Assembly (NCBI RefSeq): GCF_900103695.1
Contig: NZ_FNHF01000001.1
Span: forward strand, 434,001 to 498,000
Direction of reading: 5' to 3'
Origin: Sediminibacillus halophilus
GTDB taxonomy: Bacteria; Bacillota; Bacilli; Bacillales; Amphibacillaceae
Length of the DNA: 64,000 nt
The notes under the pieces are model-generated. The model worked only from the letters and a program-made list of their open reading frames with translations, was not told the origin of the DNA and searched no databases. This document shows, one piece after another, positions 8,812-18,121 of this stretch. The position numbers were made by a program, and so were the translations under genes. Within the stretch, counting starts at the first letter, position 1, and each line of letters opens with the position of its first letter.

Positions 8812-9729
8812 CTAATCATTCCTCTGCTTCGCCCTTGGATGACTGTTCATGTAAACATGGCGAAGTCTGTCCTTGGTGACGTGTGTATAAATCTGGGTCG
8901 AAGATAAATGTTCGTGGCCCAGAAGCTCCTGAACCACCCTTAAATCCGCTCCCTCGTTCAACATATGTGTTGCAAATGTGTGCCTCAACTTGTGAGGATG
9001 AAGATGGATCGTCAAAGCAGCGTCTTTTACCATCTTTTCCAAAATCAATCTTAATCCACGAGGGGTTAAGGGATTTCCTCTAGCGTTTAAAAAAACGGCA
9101 GAAGATGGCTTCGCCGTTTTCTGTAACAGTTCCTTTCTACCATGGTTTATGTAGTTTTGCATCGCGGCTTCTGCAAAACGACCGAACGGCAAGTATCTTT
9201 CTTTCTTTCCTTTTCCCCTTACCAGCATGGTTCCAATGTCGAAGTCCATATCATCAAGTTTCAAACCTGTGCATTCACTCACACGAATTCCAGTTGCATA
9301 AATCAACTCGAGAATTGCCTGGTTTCGTTGACCAAGGGGTGTCGTGGAATCACTTACATCAAATAATCGTTCCAGTTCTTCCACATACAAAAAACCCGGA
9401 ACAGCCTGATTAGTCTTTGGAAGCACTACTTGAGAGAAAGGGTTCGCTGCTACATGTTTTTCCCGATCCAGAAACTTGTAAAAACTGCGCAGACTCGAAA
9501 TTTTTCTAGAGACGCTTCTCCTTGATAACTTCTTTTCATATAGAGTTGTCAAGTAAGTTCGTACAACATGATAATCGACTTGCTCCAATTGACCGATGGA
9601 TTCCCGTTTCAGAAAACCAAAGAAATTATCTATATCACTTTGATAGTAATCTATTGTGTATTGGGAAGCGTTCTTTTCAATTTGCAAATACTCTGTAAAG
9701 GCTTTCTTCGCTTCAAACCAGTTTAGCAT
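8812..9729 (-). CDS. xerC: XerC-type tyrosine recombinase (CodV)
   Basis: XerC with XerD resolves chromosome dimers at dif. The start ATG at 9729 follows GAGGTGGG; the longer upstream frame would remove this spacing. The 305-residue product has the N-terminal SAM-like core-binding domain (YLQIEKNASQYTIDYYQSD) and the C-terminal catalytic domain with Arg149 (ATGIRVSE), His246 and Arg249 (HPHKLRHTF), His272 (LLGHEHLS) and nucleophile Tyr281 (QIYTHV). It is the first gene of the xerC-hslV-hslU-codY unit; the hslV start lies 19 bases beyond its stop. Confidence 0.96.
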   Translation of the reverse strand: MLNWFEAKKAFTEYLQIEKNASQYTIDYYQSDIDNFFGFLKRESIGQLEQVDYHVVRTYLTTLYEKKLSRRSVSRKISSLRSFYKFLDREKHVAANPFSQVVLPKTNQAVPGFLYVEELERLFDVSDSTTPLGQRNQAILELIYATGIRVSECTGLKLDDMDFDIGTMLVRGKGKKERYLPFGRFAEAAMQNYINHGRKELLQKTAKPSSAVFLNARGNPLTPRGLRLILEKMVKDAALTIHLHPHKLRHTFATHMLNEGADLRVVQELLGHEHLSSTQIYTHVTKDRLRHVYMNSHPRAKQRND

Positions 9730-9755
9730 TTTCCCACCTCGCTCAAGGCGTATAA

Positions 9756-9785
9756 ATAGTAACACAACTATCCATGTCCATGCAA
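9756..9785 (-). promoter_or_regulatory. Predicted promoter of xerC-hslV-hslU-codY
   Basis: Minus strand: -35 TTGCAT (9780-9785), 18-base spacer, -10 TACTAT (9756-9761) preceded by TG as an extended -10. A weak CodY-box-like sequence (9807-9821, 10 of 15 matches to AATTTTCWGAAAATT) lies just upstream. The unit needs its own promoter because a terminator (9850-9906) separates it from the gene upstream. Confidence 0.5.
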
Positions 9786-9849
9786 TGAATTTTACTAAAT
9801 TGTAACAAAATTCTGAATTGTGCTTTCTGTTATCAATCCGTTATTTGAA

Positions 9850-9906
9850 AAAAATGGCCGGCTGTTGATTATAAGCGAAAATTCGACAACCTTCGCATCA
9901 ACAGCC
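9850..9906 (-). terminator. Terminator of the small gene at 9973-10341
   Basis: ggctgttgat (9860-9869) pairs with atcaacagcc (9897-9906); an inner gcgaa/ttcgc stem shortens the loop. On the minus strand the stem is followed by CGGCCATTTTTTTC. Confidence 0.7.
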
Positions 9907-9972
9907 TCAAATTTCCTCTGTCAAGTAAAGCTTCTTACAGAACGGTAATTATATCTGTTAAACAATCGGGTG

Positions 9973-10341
9973 TCAACTCAAATCCTCAGGTCTGTTCTTT
10001 TGGGAAGGGAATGCTTGTCTCTTTTCTTCCAGAATACCGATTTCTTCTATTTTTTCTTTCGTATCGGGCGTGCCTAACTCATAGATTCGTTGATAAATAT
10101 TTAACATTTCATCATCATATTTTTTTCTCTCTTGATCTGCTTTTACTTCCTGAAACGGAGCCTCAAAATGTAATTCCGCTGAACGGCTTCCTGCTAAATG
10201 TTGTTCATGAAATAAATTTTCCAGGCTAAGTTTATCTTCGTAATTGCCTTCGATTTCATATTCGACACTATTATCATACGTTGGGGATGATAGAACTTCA
10301 CCTGTGTCTACCTTTACATAATACTTTTTGTTTTCAGACAT
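9973..10341 (-). CDS. Hypothetical protein at the trmFO position
   Basis: I do not recognise this 122-residue product. The ATG at 10341 follows AGGAGGG with a five-base gap, so it is translated from a good site; the longer upstream frame lacks one. It is acidic and hydrophilic (MSENKKYYVKVDTGEVLSSP at the start, then a Glu/Lys-rich second half with probable helices around KYDDEMLNIYQRIYELG and DTKEKIEEIGILEEK), with no signal peptide, cysteine or membrane segment, so it is probably cytoplasmic. It has its own terminator on each side (topA's before it, its own after it). In B. subtilis trmFO occupies this slot between topA and xerC; nothing here resembles TrmFO. Confidence 0.8.
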   Translation of the reverse strand: MSENKKYYVKVDTGEVLSSPTYDNSVEYEIEGNYEDKLSLENLFHEQHLAGSRSAELHFEAPFQEVKADQERKKYDDEMLNIYQRIYELGTPDTKEKIEEIGILEEKRQAFPSQKNRPEDLS

Positions 10342-10466
10342 ATTATCCCTCCTATACACAATTCTCATACCCTGTTCGCAGAGAAATCTAACTATGAACT
10401 TTTTTAGTTGGTTCAAATAACAAATGCTCTTTTGCATAATATGTTGTTAGTAACTTTCTTATCATT

Positions 10467-10497
10467 TAAAAAAAGCATCAAGCAGTAGCCTGATACT
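10467..10497 (-). terminator. Terminator of topA
   Basis: agcatcaagc (10474-10483) pairs with gcctgatact (10488-10497) with two G-U pairs and a four-base loop; TTTTTTT follows on the minus strand. It lies just after the topA stop at 10508. Confidence 0.75.
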
Positions 10498-10507
10498 TTT
10501 TTCGTCA

Positions 10508-12583
10508 TCAATTTTGTGTTTCTTCCTTATAGTCACAATTGGTACATTGTATTTGTACACCTTTTTTCGATTTCTTCTCTACCAATAAGGAATCGCATTT
10601 CGGACAAGGACGTGCAATCGGCTTATCCCAGGATATAAAGTCACACTCCGGGTACCGATCGCATCCATAGAATGTACGGCGTTTCTTCGATTTTCTTTCG
10701 ACAACGTTTCCTTCTTTACATTTCGGACATTTAACGCCAATTTCCTTGAGAATAGGTTTCGTATTTCTACATTCCGGAAAGTTAGAACAAGCTAAGAACT
10801 TGCCGTATCTTCCCATTTTATAGACCATTTCATGACCGCAGTTTTCACAATCGATACCAGCCGGTTCATCTTTGATCTCAACCTTTTCCATTTCCTCTTC
10901 CGCTTTTTCAAGACGTTTGTCAAAGCCTTTATAGAAGTCATCGATAATGTTAATCCATTCTGTCTTACCGTCCTCTACTGCATCAAGGTCACTTTCCATC
11001 TTGACAGTAAAGTCCACATCGATTATTTCAGGAAAAAACTCTTTCAATAAATCGATAACAATTTCCCCAAGTTCGGTTGGAACGAATCTTTTATTATCGA
11101 GCGTTACATAGCCCCGGCGCTGTATGGTATCCAGTGTCGGTGCGTAGGTTGACGGTCTGCCCAAGCCTTGTTCCTCCATTGTTCTGACAAGACGCGCTTC
11201 TGTATATCTGGGAGGTGGTTGGGTAAAGTGCTGATTGGGACGAATTTCTTCCGCTTTTATTGACATCCCTTCTTCTAAATCAGGGAGTAGCTTATCCTCT
11301 TCTTTTTTATTATCATCCCGGCCCTCAATATATACTTTCATGAATCCTTTGAATTTCACTTTGGAACCAGTAGCTCGGAATTCAACCCCTTGATTGACAA
11401 GGTGAACGGTCATGGTGTCCATTACAGCCGGTGCCATTTGACTGGCAGTAAAACGATCCCAAATTAATTTGTAAAGTCGGTACTGGTCTCTGGAGAGAAT
11501 ACTTTTCAGCGATTTTGGATCCCTAGTTATAGATGTTGGACGGATTGCCTCGTGAGCATCCTGAGCTCCTTCAGCATTTTTGTTTTTTTTATTAGAACCT
11601 AGATACTCTTTTCCATAATTTTCTTCAATATAGGAAGCGGATTCTTTCTTCGCTGTTTCTGATATCCGTGTAGAGTCGGTTCTCATGTAGGTAATCAAAC
11701 CTGTAATGCCTTGTTTCTTACCCAAGTCTATTCCTTCATATAATTGTTGAGCAACCATCATGGTTTTTCTGGCACGGAAATTCAGCTTTCGTGCTGCTTC
11801 CTGTTGAAGGGAAGATGTTGTAAAGGGTTGGGCCGGGTTCCGCTTCCGTTCCCGCTTATTTACTTTATCTACGTTGAACTCTTTCCCTTTTAAAGTTGCG
11901 AGAACACGATCCACTTCTTCTTTGGTCCCGAGCTCCTGTTTTTTCCCGTCAATCCCATAAAAGGCCCCCTCAAAAGTATCTTTATCCTTCAAGAAGTCAG
12001 CCTCGATTGACCAGTATTCTTCCGGTTTGAAATTCTCGATCTCTCTTTCTCGCTCAATGATCATCTTGACGGCAACCGATTGGACTCGTCCGGCACTCAG
12101 TCCTTTTTTTACTTTCTTCCATAAAAGTGGACTAATATTGTAACCGACCAATCTATCCAAAATCCTTCTGGCCTGTTGCGCGTCTACCAAATCCATATCG
12201 ATCGAGCGCGGATGCTTAAAAGACTCCTTGATTGCATCCTTGGTAATTTCATTAAAAACGACCCGACAGTCTGAATTTTCATCTATATCCAAACTATGAG
12301 CAAGGTGCCAGGCAATTGCTTCCCCTTCTCTGTCAGGGTCGGCTGCCAAGTAAACTTTTTTGGCTTTCTTGGCGGCACTCTTCAGTTCTTTCAACACCGG
12401 GCCTTTGCCGCGTATGGTTATATATTTGGGTTCAAATGCTTTTTCTACATCTACTCCCATTTGACTTTTTGGTAAATCCCGCACATGCCCCATTGAAGCT
12501 TTTACTTGATACTTTTTCCCCAAGTAACGTTCAATGGTTTTGGCTTTTGCAGGAGATTCTACAATTACAAGATAATCTGCCAT
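10508..12583 (-). CDS. topA: DNA topoisomerase I
   Basis: TopA relaxes negative supercoils through a transient 5'-phosphotyrosine. The ATG at 12583 ([20 protein letters not shown]) follows GGGAGG; 691 residues match the family. The TOPRIM domain is N-terminal ([15 protein letters not shown], about 105-120), the active-site Tyr is in [17 protein letters not shown] near residue 297, and three C-terminal zinc ribbons are visible: [36 protein letters not shown] and [15 protein letters not shown], each with a second Cys pair. It stands alone between two terminator-bounded regions; upstream, dprA ends 226 bases away. Confidence 0.98.
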   Translation of the reverse strand: MADYLVIVESPAKAKTIERYLGKKYQVKASMGHVRDLPKSQMGVDVEKAFEPKYITIRGKGPVLKELKSAAKKAKKVYLAADPDREGEAIAWHLAHSLDIDENSDCRVVFNEITKDAIKESFKHPRSIDMDLVDAQQARRILDRLVGYNISPLLWKKVKKGLSAGRVQSVAVKMIIEREREIENFKPEEYWSIEADFLKDKDTFEGAFYGIDGKKQELGTKEEVDRVLATLKGKEFNVDKVNKRERKRNPAQPFTTSSLQQEAARKLNFRARKTMMVAQQLYEGIDLGKKQGITGLITYMRTDSTRISETAKKESASYIEENYGKEYLGSNKKNKNAEGAQDAHEAIRPTSITRDPKSLKSILSRDQYRLYKLIWDRFTASQMAPAVMDTMTVHLVNQGVEFRATGSKVKFKGFMKVYIEGRDDNKKEEDKLLPDLEEGMSIKAEEIRPNQHFTQPPPRYTEARLVRTMEEQGLGRPSTYAPTLDTIQRRGYVTLDNKRFVPTELGEIVIDLLKEFFPEIIDVDFTVKMESDLDAVEDGKTEWINIIDDFYKGFDKRLEKAEEEMEKVEIKDEPAGIDCENCGHEMVYKMGRYGKFLACSNFPECRNTKPILKEIGVKCPKCKEGNVVERKSKKRRTFYGCDRYPECDFISWDKPIARPCPKCDSLLVEKKSKKGVQIQCTNCDYKEETQN

Positions 12584-12809
12584 GTTTGTTCCTCCCAAGA
12601 GGTATTCTGTCTCTATATTCAGTAGTTATTATCATTTATCGTGTGTTGTTATGCGACATTGTCAAAAACTGCAAATGATTTCTTTGATAAATCTTCCCTA
12701 TTATTAAATACTTTTTTATGATTTGTCAAACATACAACTAGTTTTCTTTCGAAAAACCGAAAGCGATTTCTTATAATTTTGACATAATTCGACCTGATTT
12801 GCTACTTTT

Positions 12810-13679
12810 TCACTGCCATTCCTCCAATATATCATAGGTCTTTCGAACTAATTTAGCTCCATCTTGTATCATTTTATTGCAACCGTCTGTTTCAGGCTGT
12901 GTCGGTGAACCCGGCATGGCAAAGACTTCTCTTCCCTGTTCCAGTGCTTGATTCACCGTTATCAGACTTCCGCTTCTTTCCTTTGCTTCTACCACAAGCG
13001 TGCCAAACGTCAAACCACTAATAATCCGGTTTCTTTCAGGAAAATGGTGACGGCGCGGTGGAATGCCCGGTGGGTATTCTGAGACAACAAGCTGTGTTTC
13101 AGTTAATGCGCGGAACATGCTTATATTAGATTTAGGGTAAATATGTCGAAATCCTCCCCCGAGTATAGCAATCGTCTTTCCTCTGGAGCACAGTGCCAGA
13201 CGATGGGCCATTGCATCTATTCCCATTGCCATCCCACTGACAATCACCCATCCTTCTTTGATTAAGGGTGTTAGAATATTATTCATTTTGGAGTAAGCAT
13301 CGCTTGTAGGATTCCTGGTTCCGACTACACTTAATGAAGGGGCATGAGAAAGCAAATCGGAATCGCCGCATAAGTATAATACGATGGGACAATCCGGAAT
13401 GTTTCGTAATAAAGCGGGATATGTGTTATCGAGGATAGTGACGGTATGGAAAGTATTCAAGTCTCTTCGTAATTGTGAGAAGACGCGAGAGGAATGGAGG
13501 TCTTGATAAATCATAGCCGTACGCTTGTCTGGAAGGGAAAAAAGCTTGCGGAAATCATCTATTGAATATTTATACAAATTATCGAGTGGAGGATCATCAT
13601 GAAGCACCTTTCGGATCAATGGCCTTGTGACTCCCCGACATCGGTGTAAATGGAGTAATTTCATCCTGGTTTCTTTCAC
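12810..13679 (-). CDS. dprA: DprA, DNA-processing chain A
   Basis: DprA loads RecA onto incoming single-stranded DNA during transformation. The product (about 289 residues) has the SAM-like N-terminal part and the Rossmann-fold DprA core with SVVGTRNPTSDAYSKMN, VIVSGMAMGIDAMAHRLA and AILGGGFRHIYPKSN, then PERNRIISGLTFGTLVVEA. The start chosen is GTG at 13679, five bases after AGAGGTGG; an ATG five codons later is an alternative. The sucD terminator ends only about 14 bases upstream, leaving no room for a separate promoter, so expression may depend on read-through or on signals inside sucD. Confidence 0.93.
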   Translation of the reverse strand: MKETRMKLLHLHRCRGVTRPLIRKVLHDDPPLDNLYKYSIDDFRKLFSLPDKRTAMIYQDLHSSRVFSQLRRDLNTFHTVTILDNTYPALLRNIPDCPIVLYLCGDSDLLSHAPSLSVVGTRNPTSDAYSKMNNILTPLIKEGWVIVSGMAMGIDAMAHRLALCSRGKTIAILGGGFRHIYPKSNISMFRALTETQLVVSEYPPGIPPRRHHFPERNRIISGLTFGTLVVEAKERSGSLITVNQALEQGREVFAMPGSPTQPETDGCNKMIQDGAKLVRKTYDILEEWQ

Positions 13680-13692
13680 GAAAACCACCTCT

Positions 13693-13730
13693 TTTTAAAA
13701 AGCATGCTCAAGCGCAAAGCTTGAGCATGC
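13693..13730 (-). terminator. Terminator of sucC-sucD
   Basis: Perfect 11-bp stem gcatgctcaag (13702-13712) / cttgagcatgc (13720-13730), seven-base loop, followed on the minus strand by TTTTTAAAAAG. It sits between the sucD stop and the dprA ribosome site. Confidence 0.85.
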
Positions 13731-13737
13731 ATATTTA

Positions 13738-14640
13738 TTAATGGGTTTTACATTTATCATGCAATCCTTTTTCCTTTAGAACGCTAATCAGCGTTTCTCC
13801 CATGACTGCAGGCGTTTCAGCAACCTGAATTCCGCAGTCGTTCATCACTTTGATTTTTTCATCTGCCGTTCCTTTTCCGCCGGAGATGATTGCTCCAGCG
13901 TGGCCCATTCTTTTTCCTGGAGGCGCGGTAGCACCGCCAATAAAGCCAACTACAGGCTTAGACATGTTAGCCTTTACCCATTCAGCAGCTTCTTCTTCCG
14001 CAGTTCCTCCGATTTCCCCAATCATCATGACTGCTTCAGTATCCGGGTCTTCATTAAAAGCTTTGAGCACATCGATAAAGTCTGTTCCATTTACAGGGTC
14101 ACCGCCAATACCGACAGCAGTCGATTGTCCGAACCCTTGCTCCGATAATTGATGAACAGCTTCATATGTTAATGTGCCAGAACGGGAAACGACACCGATA
14201 TGCCCTTTCTTATGGATATAACCAGGCATGATACCGATTTTGCATTCTTCCGGTGTAATAACTCCCGGGCAATTCGGGCCTACTAGTCTCGTATTCTTTC
14301 CTTCCATATAACGTTTTACCTTTACCATATCCATTACAGGAATGTGCTCGGTAATGCAAATAGCAAGATCTAACTCAGCGTCAACCGCTTCCATAATAGC
14401 ATCTGCAGCAAACGGAGCAGGTACATAAATGACCGAAGCATTGGCACCTGTTTTTTCAACGGCTTCTTGTACTGTATCGAAAACCGGTACTCCCTCGACT
14501 TCCGTTCCGCCTTTTTTAGGAGTCACTCCGCCGACGATTTTAGTGCCGTAATCCAGCATTTGTTTTGTATGGAAAAGTGCTGTTGAGCCTGTAATACCCT
14601 GCACGATTACTTTGGTATCTTTGTTAACAAATACACTCAT
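13738..14640 (-). CDS. sucD: Succinyl-CoA synthetase, alpha subunit
   Basis: SucD with SucC interconverts succinyl-CoA and succinate with ATP or GTP formation in the TCA cycle. The ATG at 14640 ([20 protein letters not shown]) gives 300 residues, the standard size. The CoA-binding Rossmann domain holds [20 protein letters not shown]; the phosphohistidine lies in [19 protein letters not shown] near residue 245. It follows sucC by 93 bases and ends at a strong terminator. Confidence 0.97.
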   Translation of the reverse strand: MSVFVNKDTKVIVQGITGSTALFHTKQMLDYGTKIVGGVTPKKGGTEVEGVPVFDTVQEAVEKTGANASVIYVPAPFAADAIMEAVDAELDLAICITEHIPVMDMVKVKRYMEGKNTRLVGPNCPGVITPEECKIGIMPGYIHKKGHIGVVSRSGTLTYEAVHQLSEQGFGQSTAVGIGGDPVNGTDFIDVLKAFNEDPDTEAVMMIGEIGGTAEEEAAEWVKANMSKPVVGFIGGATAPPGKRMGHAGAIISGGKGTADEKIKVMNDCGIQVAETPAVMGETLISVLKEKGLHDKCKTH

Positions 14641-14733
14641 CTTCGTCCGTCCTTTCTGATATTTACTAACTTGTTCCAAACCTTCAACTTAGACAATAAA
14701 TTGTTGATAGCTTCGGAACTGTCCTCTAGCACA

Positions 14734-15894
14734 TTATTTAACTAATGAGACGATTTTCTCTGCTCCGTCAGCCATCGATTCTGCAGCAGTGATGTTCAGT
14801 CCGGAATCAGCGAGAATTTGCTTTCCTAAATCTACGTTGGTTCCTTCCAATCGAACTACAAGTGGAATTTCCAGCCCTACTTGCTTGGTTGCTTCTACAA
14901 CACCTTCTGCGATGACATCACATTTCATAATACCTCCGAAGATATTGACCAGAATACCTTTAACGTTCGAATCAGATAAAATGATTTTAAAAGCTTCTGT
15001 TACTTTTTCGGCTGTTGCGCCGCCCCCTACATCAAGGAAGTTCGCCGGATCGCCGCCATAATGCTTGATGATATCCATCGTAGCCATAGCCAATCCAGCT
15101 CCGTTAACCATACAGCCTATGTTTCCATCAAGCGCAATATAGCTAAGATCATGTTTGGAAGCTTCGATCTCCTTTTCATCTTCTTCATCCAAATCACGGT
15201 ACTCAGCCACATCCTTCTGGCGGAATACAGCGTTATCATCGAAGTTCAGTTTAGCATCCAATGCGAGAACATCTCCATCGCCAGTCGTTACGAGTGGATT
15301 GATTTCTGCAATCGAGCAATCTTTTTCTTCAAAAACAGTATAAAGTCCAAGCATAAATTTAACCGCTTTTGATAAATATTCTTTCGGAATGTTAATGTTG
15401 AACGCAAGCCGTCTTGCCTGGAATGGAGTCAAACCGACTACCGGATCAATAACTTCTTTAAAGATTTTTTCAGGAGTCTCAGCTGCTACTTCCTCGATTT
15501 CAGTACCACCCTCTTCTGAAGCCATCATAGTTACGCGGGAAGTTGCACGGTCCAGAACCAAACCGACATAGTATTCTTTTTTAATATCGCAGCCTTCTTC
15601 AATTAGTAACCGCTTAACTTCTTTGCCTTCAGGGCCTGTCTGGTGGGTAACCAAAGTCTTACCGAGAATCTCTTCGGCATATGTACGGACTTCATCCAGG
15701 TTTTTTGCAACCTTGACACCGCCTGCTTTCCCTCTTCCGCCTGCATGGATTTGGGCTTTTACCACGGACACATTGCTGCCAAGTGCCTTTGCGGCTTCAA
15801 CTGCTTCATCTACCGTATAAGCAACACGGCCATCGGGCACTGCCACGCCGTATTTTCGCAATATTTCTTTGCCTTGATACTCGTGAATGTTCAT
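14734..15894 (-). CDS. sucC: Succinyl-CoA synthetase, beta subunit
   Basis: SucC carries the nucleotide-binding ATP-grasp domain and the succinate site of the SucCD enzyme. The ATG at 15894 ([20 protein letters not shown]) follows GGAGG by seven bases and gives 386 residues, as in relatives. Visible landmarks are the ATP-grasp loop [19 protein letters not shown] (about 47-65), [19 protein letters not shown] near 197 and the C-terminal [19 protein letters not shown] promoter is predicted at 15930-15959. Confidence 0.97.
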   Translation of the reverse strand: MNIHEYQGKEILRKYGVAVPDGRVAYTVDEAVEAAKALGSNVSVVKAQIHAGGRGKAGGVKVAKNLDEVRTYAEEILGKTLVTHQTGPEGKEVKRLLIEEGCDIKKEYYVGLVLDRATSRVTMMASEEGGTEIEEVAAETPEKIFKEVIDPVVGLTPFQARRLAFNINIPKEYLSKAVKFMLGLYTVFEEKDCSIAEINPLVTTGDGDVLALDAKLNFDDNAVFRQKDVAEYRDLDEEDEKEIEASKHDLSYIALDGNIGCMVNGAGLAMATMDIIKHYGGDPANFLDVGGGATAEKVTEAFKIILSDSNVKGILVNIFGGIMKCDVIAEGVVEATKQVGLEIPLVVRLEGTNVDLGKQILADSGLNITAAESMADGAEKIVSLVK

Positions 15895-15929
15895 CTTCCA
15901 TCCTCCCATCAAAATTTCACTGCAAATCT

Positions 15930-15959
15930 ATTGTATAAAAAAACGTCACAAATTGTCTA
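15930..15959 (-). promoter_or_regulatory. Predicted promoter of sucC-sucD
   Basis: Minus strand: -35 TAGACA (15954-15959), 18-base spacer, -10 TACAAT (15930-15935). It lies 35-65 bases before the sucC start, between ylqH and sucC. No CcpA cre-like site was identified by eye. Confidence 0.55.
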
Positions 15960-16001
15960 CACATTACCATTACTTATCGATAGATTGCTTTCATATCAGC
16001 T

Positions 16002-16271
16002 TCATAGTTTCCGGTCTGCCCGGTATACAAAAGCAAAAACTTCCGCAACCGCCTGATACAATTCTTCAGGTATCGTTTCGTTGATATTCAACTCCGCCAG
16101 CAGCTCTACCAATGTCGAATCTTCTTGAATAGGTACATTGGCTGCTTCAGCTTTGGCAATAATATTGTCCGCAACATACCCTTTTCCAGAAGCTGTCACT
16201 TTTGGTGCGACAGCTTTGTCGCCCTCGTACCTTAACGCTGCAGCTTTTCTTTTTGGTGACTGACGATTCAT
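16002..16271 (-). CDS. ylqH: YlqH, FlhB C-terminal domain-like protein
   Basis: The 89-residue protein corresponds only to the extreme C-terminal cytoplasmic segment of FlhB/YscU-type export switch proteins, after the position of the NPTH autocleavage motif: AAALRYEGDKAVAPKVTASG, then NVPIQEDSTLVELLAELNIN and IPEELYQAVAEVFAFVYR. The NPTH motif and the membrane part of FlhB are absent. Its ATG overlaps the ylqG stop by four bases, implying coupled translation. B. subtilis has the same gene in the same place (ylqH); I know of no settled function. A role as a partner of the FliK-like YlqG is inference. Confidence 0.9.
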   Translation of the reverse strand: MNRQSPKRKAAALRYEGDKAVAPKVTASGKGYVADNIIAKAEAANVPIQEDSTLVELLAELNINETIPEELYQAVAEVFAFVYRADRKL

Positions 16272-18109
16272 ATACGGAAATCCACTCCTTGTGTTCGATC
16301 CAATTCAGTTTGTGCAGCTTGAACTGGACTGCTGGTATCTGATTCTTCAAAAGCCTTCCATTGGACAGAAGTTAGATGATAATCCAATTTCTCCAGTCCT
16401 TCCTGTAGTTCAGGCTTCAATAAAGGGAAAAGGGTTTCCAACTGCTGATGCTCGTTAAATACAGTGATACGGACCATTCGTTTTTGAACTTGCATATCGA
16501 TAACCGTTTCCTTCAATTTTTCCAACTCTAAATAAAAAACAATATGACAAAAATCAGGGTTTATTTTCCCTGTTTCATCCTTGTTTCCTTCAAAATCGAT
16601 TTGAATATCATTTTTTATTCCGATATGGTCGCCGGGAAGCATTAAATTAACTTGAACAGTGTTAACTGTTTCTTGGTGATGGGTTAATTGTAGACCGTTT
16701 AAGTAATGAAGCAATCCATCAACCTTTTCAGTAAGCTTACTTCCGCTGTCGGAGAAGGATTGGAGCAGAATCGATTTCAATGTTTGTTCTTTTATCGACG
16801 TTTCAGCAATCTGATCTTTCAACAGATTGTGCTCATGGTTTATCCCTGAAAAATGGAAGACCTGTCCCAATTTTCTCAGAAAGTACTGCTTCGGATCTGA
16901 AAGCAGTAAAGTCTGTCCCTCTATAGAATCGGACAGTAATTGTAGCAGCACATTTGCTGAGGGCGTTGGAAGCTGCCGATCGATGACCTGCCTGACAGCA
17001 TCTATATTTTCGCGATTAGGCACCTCATTGACGATAAGTTGACGAATAGCGTCCACATATTTTTGCGGCAAGTGTGTAGGAATGCTGGACAAAAAGTCAC
17101 TTTTTAAAAGCTGTGTCTGCAATGAAGCCATTTTTTGTTTCTCTAATGGCGGCAATTCTCCTTTTACTTGGTTTTCTGCCAAGTCTGTCAATGATACCAA
17201 AAGCTCTTGAAAGGATTTTGAAAGCGTTAATTGCATTTGTTGCAGTTGATGAAGCTCCTTTATCAACTGATGGGACTCTTCTTGTATAGCCGGGGATGCA
17301 TTCATCTGACCCGATGGTGACTGTGACAGTTTCCACGTGTTTTGCCAATCAGTATAGGAAGTGGAATCAGTTATCACTCCTGCTTTTTTCAAAATCTGAA
17401 ACAGATTGGTATCGCCCCTTTCCCATTCTTCCTTTACTGCCGTTTGCAAAAGCTCCATCAGCGGTGCGTTCCTTTGATAGGTAAAACCATTCAACCGGTT
17501 TGTCAGCGCCTCTCGTGTTGCCGGAGCAACCGCCGACTTGTCAAGTAGGTCTTGGGTATCGGCCAGTAAGGCGCCGAACTGCTGATCCTTCTTTGCCTGT
17601 ATCGCTTGTAGAGCAGAACTGGTCAGCGGAAGTTTACGGGAAATCATTTCGACAATAAGAGAACGTGCTTCAAGCTTGTTCGCCTGCCCTTCCATCAGTT
17701 GGAATGCCTGTAGGATAGTCTCCTTTTGAAAAGGTATCTTGTTACTTAACAGTTGACTTAGCAGCGCTGACCTGTCTTTTGTGCTTTTTATTCCCAATTC
17801 TTCCATTAAAGCGGAAATCCCCTGACCCGATTGATCGGAGGTCACTTTATTGGAAAGAATCTTAAGGCGAATCACCTCGCCAACCGTGGCAACTTGGAAC
17901 CAATACTTTCCATTCACGGTCAAAGGGACTTCAAGCTGCGCTATTATTTGCTTACCGCCAAACTGAATGGATGCCTTTTGATCTGGATACAGTTTTACTA
18001 CTTTGCCTGCAAGTATTTGGCCTGGCTTTACCTTGGCAGCTGTCTGAAATGTTTTCTGACTATGTAACGCACTAAACAATTTAGCAGCGGCTTGATTCAA
18101 CGAAGGCAT
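16268..18109 (-). CDS. ylqG: YlqG, large protein with FliK-like C-terminal region
   Basis: The 613-residue product is mostly hydrophilic, Gln- and Leu-rich and probably helical for residues 1-470 (repeated EL/LQ/QLL segments such as MELLQTAVKEEWERGDTN), with no membrane segment. Residues about 490-600 (VNLMLPGDHIGIKNDIQIDF, then HIVFYLELEKLKETVIDMQV and VFNEHQQLETLFPLLKPEL) have the layout of the flagellar hook-length control C-terminal domain: a strand 'P..LG.v.v', strands, then a helix before a final 'L..V'. FliK homology is a judgement by eye. It precedes ylqH with a four-base overlap and follows rnhB by 12 bases. Confidence 0.85.
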   Translation of the reverse strand: MPSLNQAAAKLFSALHSQKTFQTAAKVKPGQILAGKVVKLYPDQKASIQFGGKQIIAQLEVPLTVNGKYWFQVATVGEVIRLKILSNKVTSDQSGQGISALMEELGIKSTKDRSALLSQLLSNKIPFQKETILQAFQLMEGQANKLEARSLIVEMISRKLPLTSSALQAIQAKKDQQFGALLADTQDLLDKSAVAPATREALTNRLNGFTYQRNAPLMELLQTAVKEEWERGDTNLFQILKKAGVITDSTSYTDWQNTWKLSQSPSGQMNASPAIQEESHQLIKELHQLQQMQLTLSKSFQELLVSLTDLAENQVKGELPPLEKQKMASLQTQLLKSDFLSSIPTHLPQKYVDAIRQLIVNEVPNRENIDAVRQVIDRQLPTPSANVLLQLLSDSIEGQTLLLSDPKQYFLRKLGQVFHFSGINHEHNLLKDQIAETSIKEQTLKSILLQSFSDSGSKLTEKVDGLLHYLNGLQLTHHQETVNTVQVNLMLPGDHIGIKNDIQIDFEGNKDETGKINPDFCHIVFYLELEKLKETVIDMQVQKRMVRITVFNEHQQLETLFPLLKPELQEGLEKLDYHLTSVQWKAFEESDTSSPVQAAQTELDRTQGVDFRI

Positions 18110-18121
18110 AACCTTTCCCCC

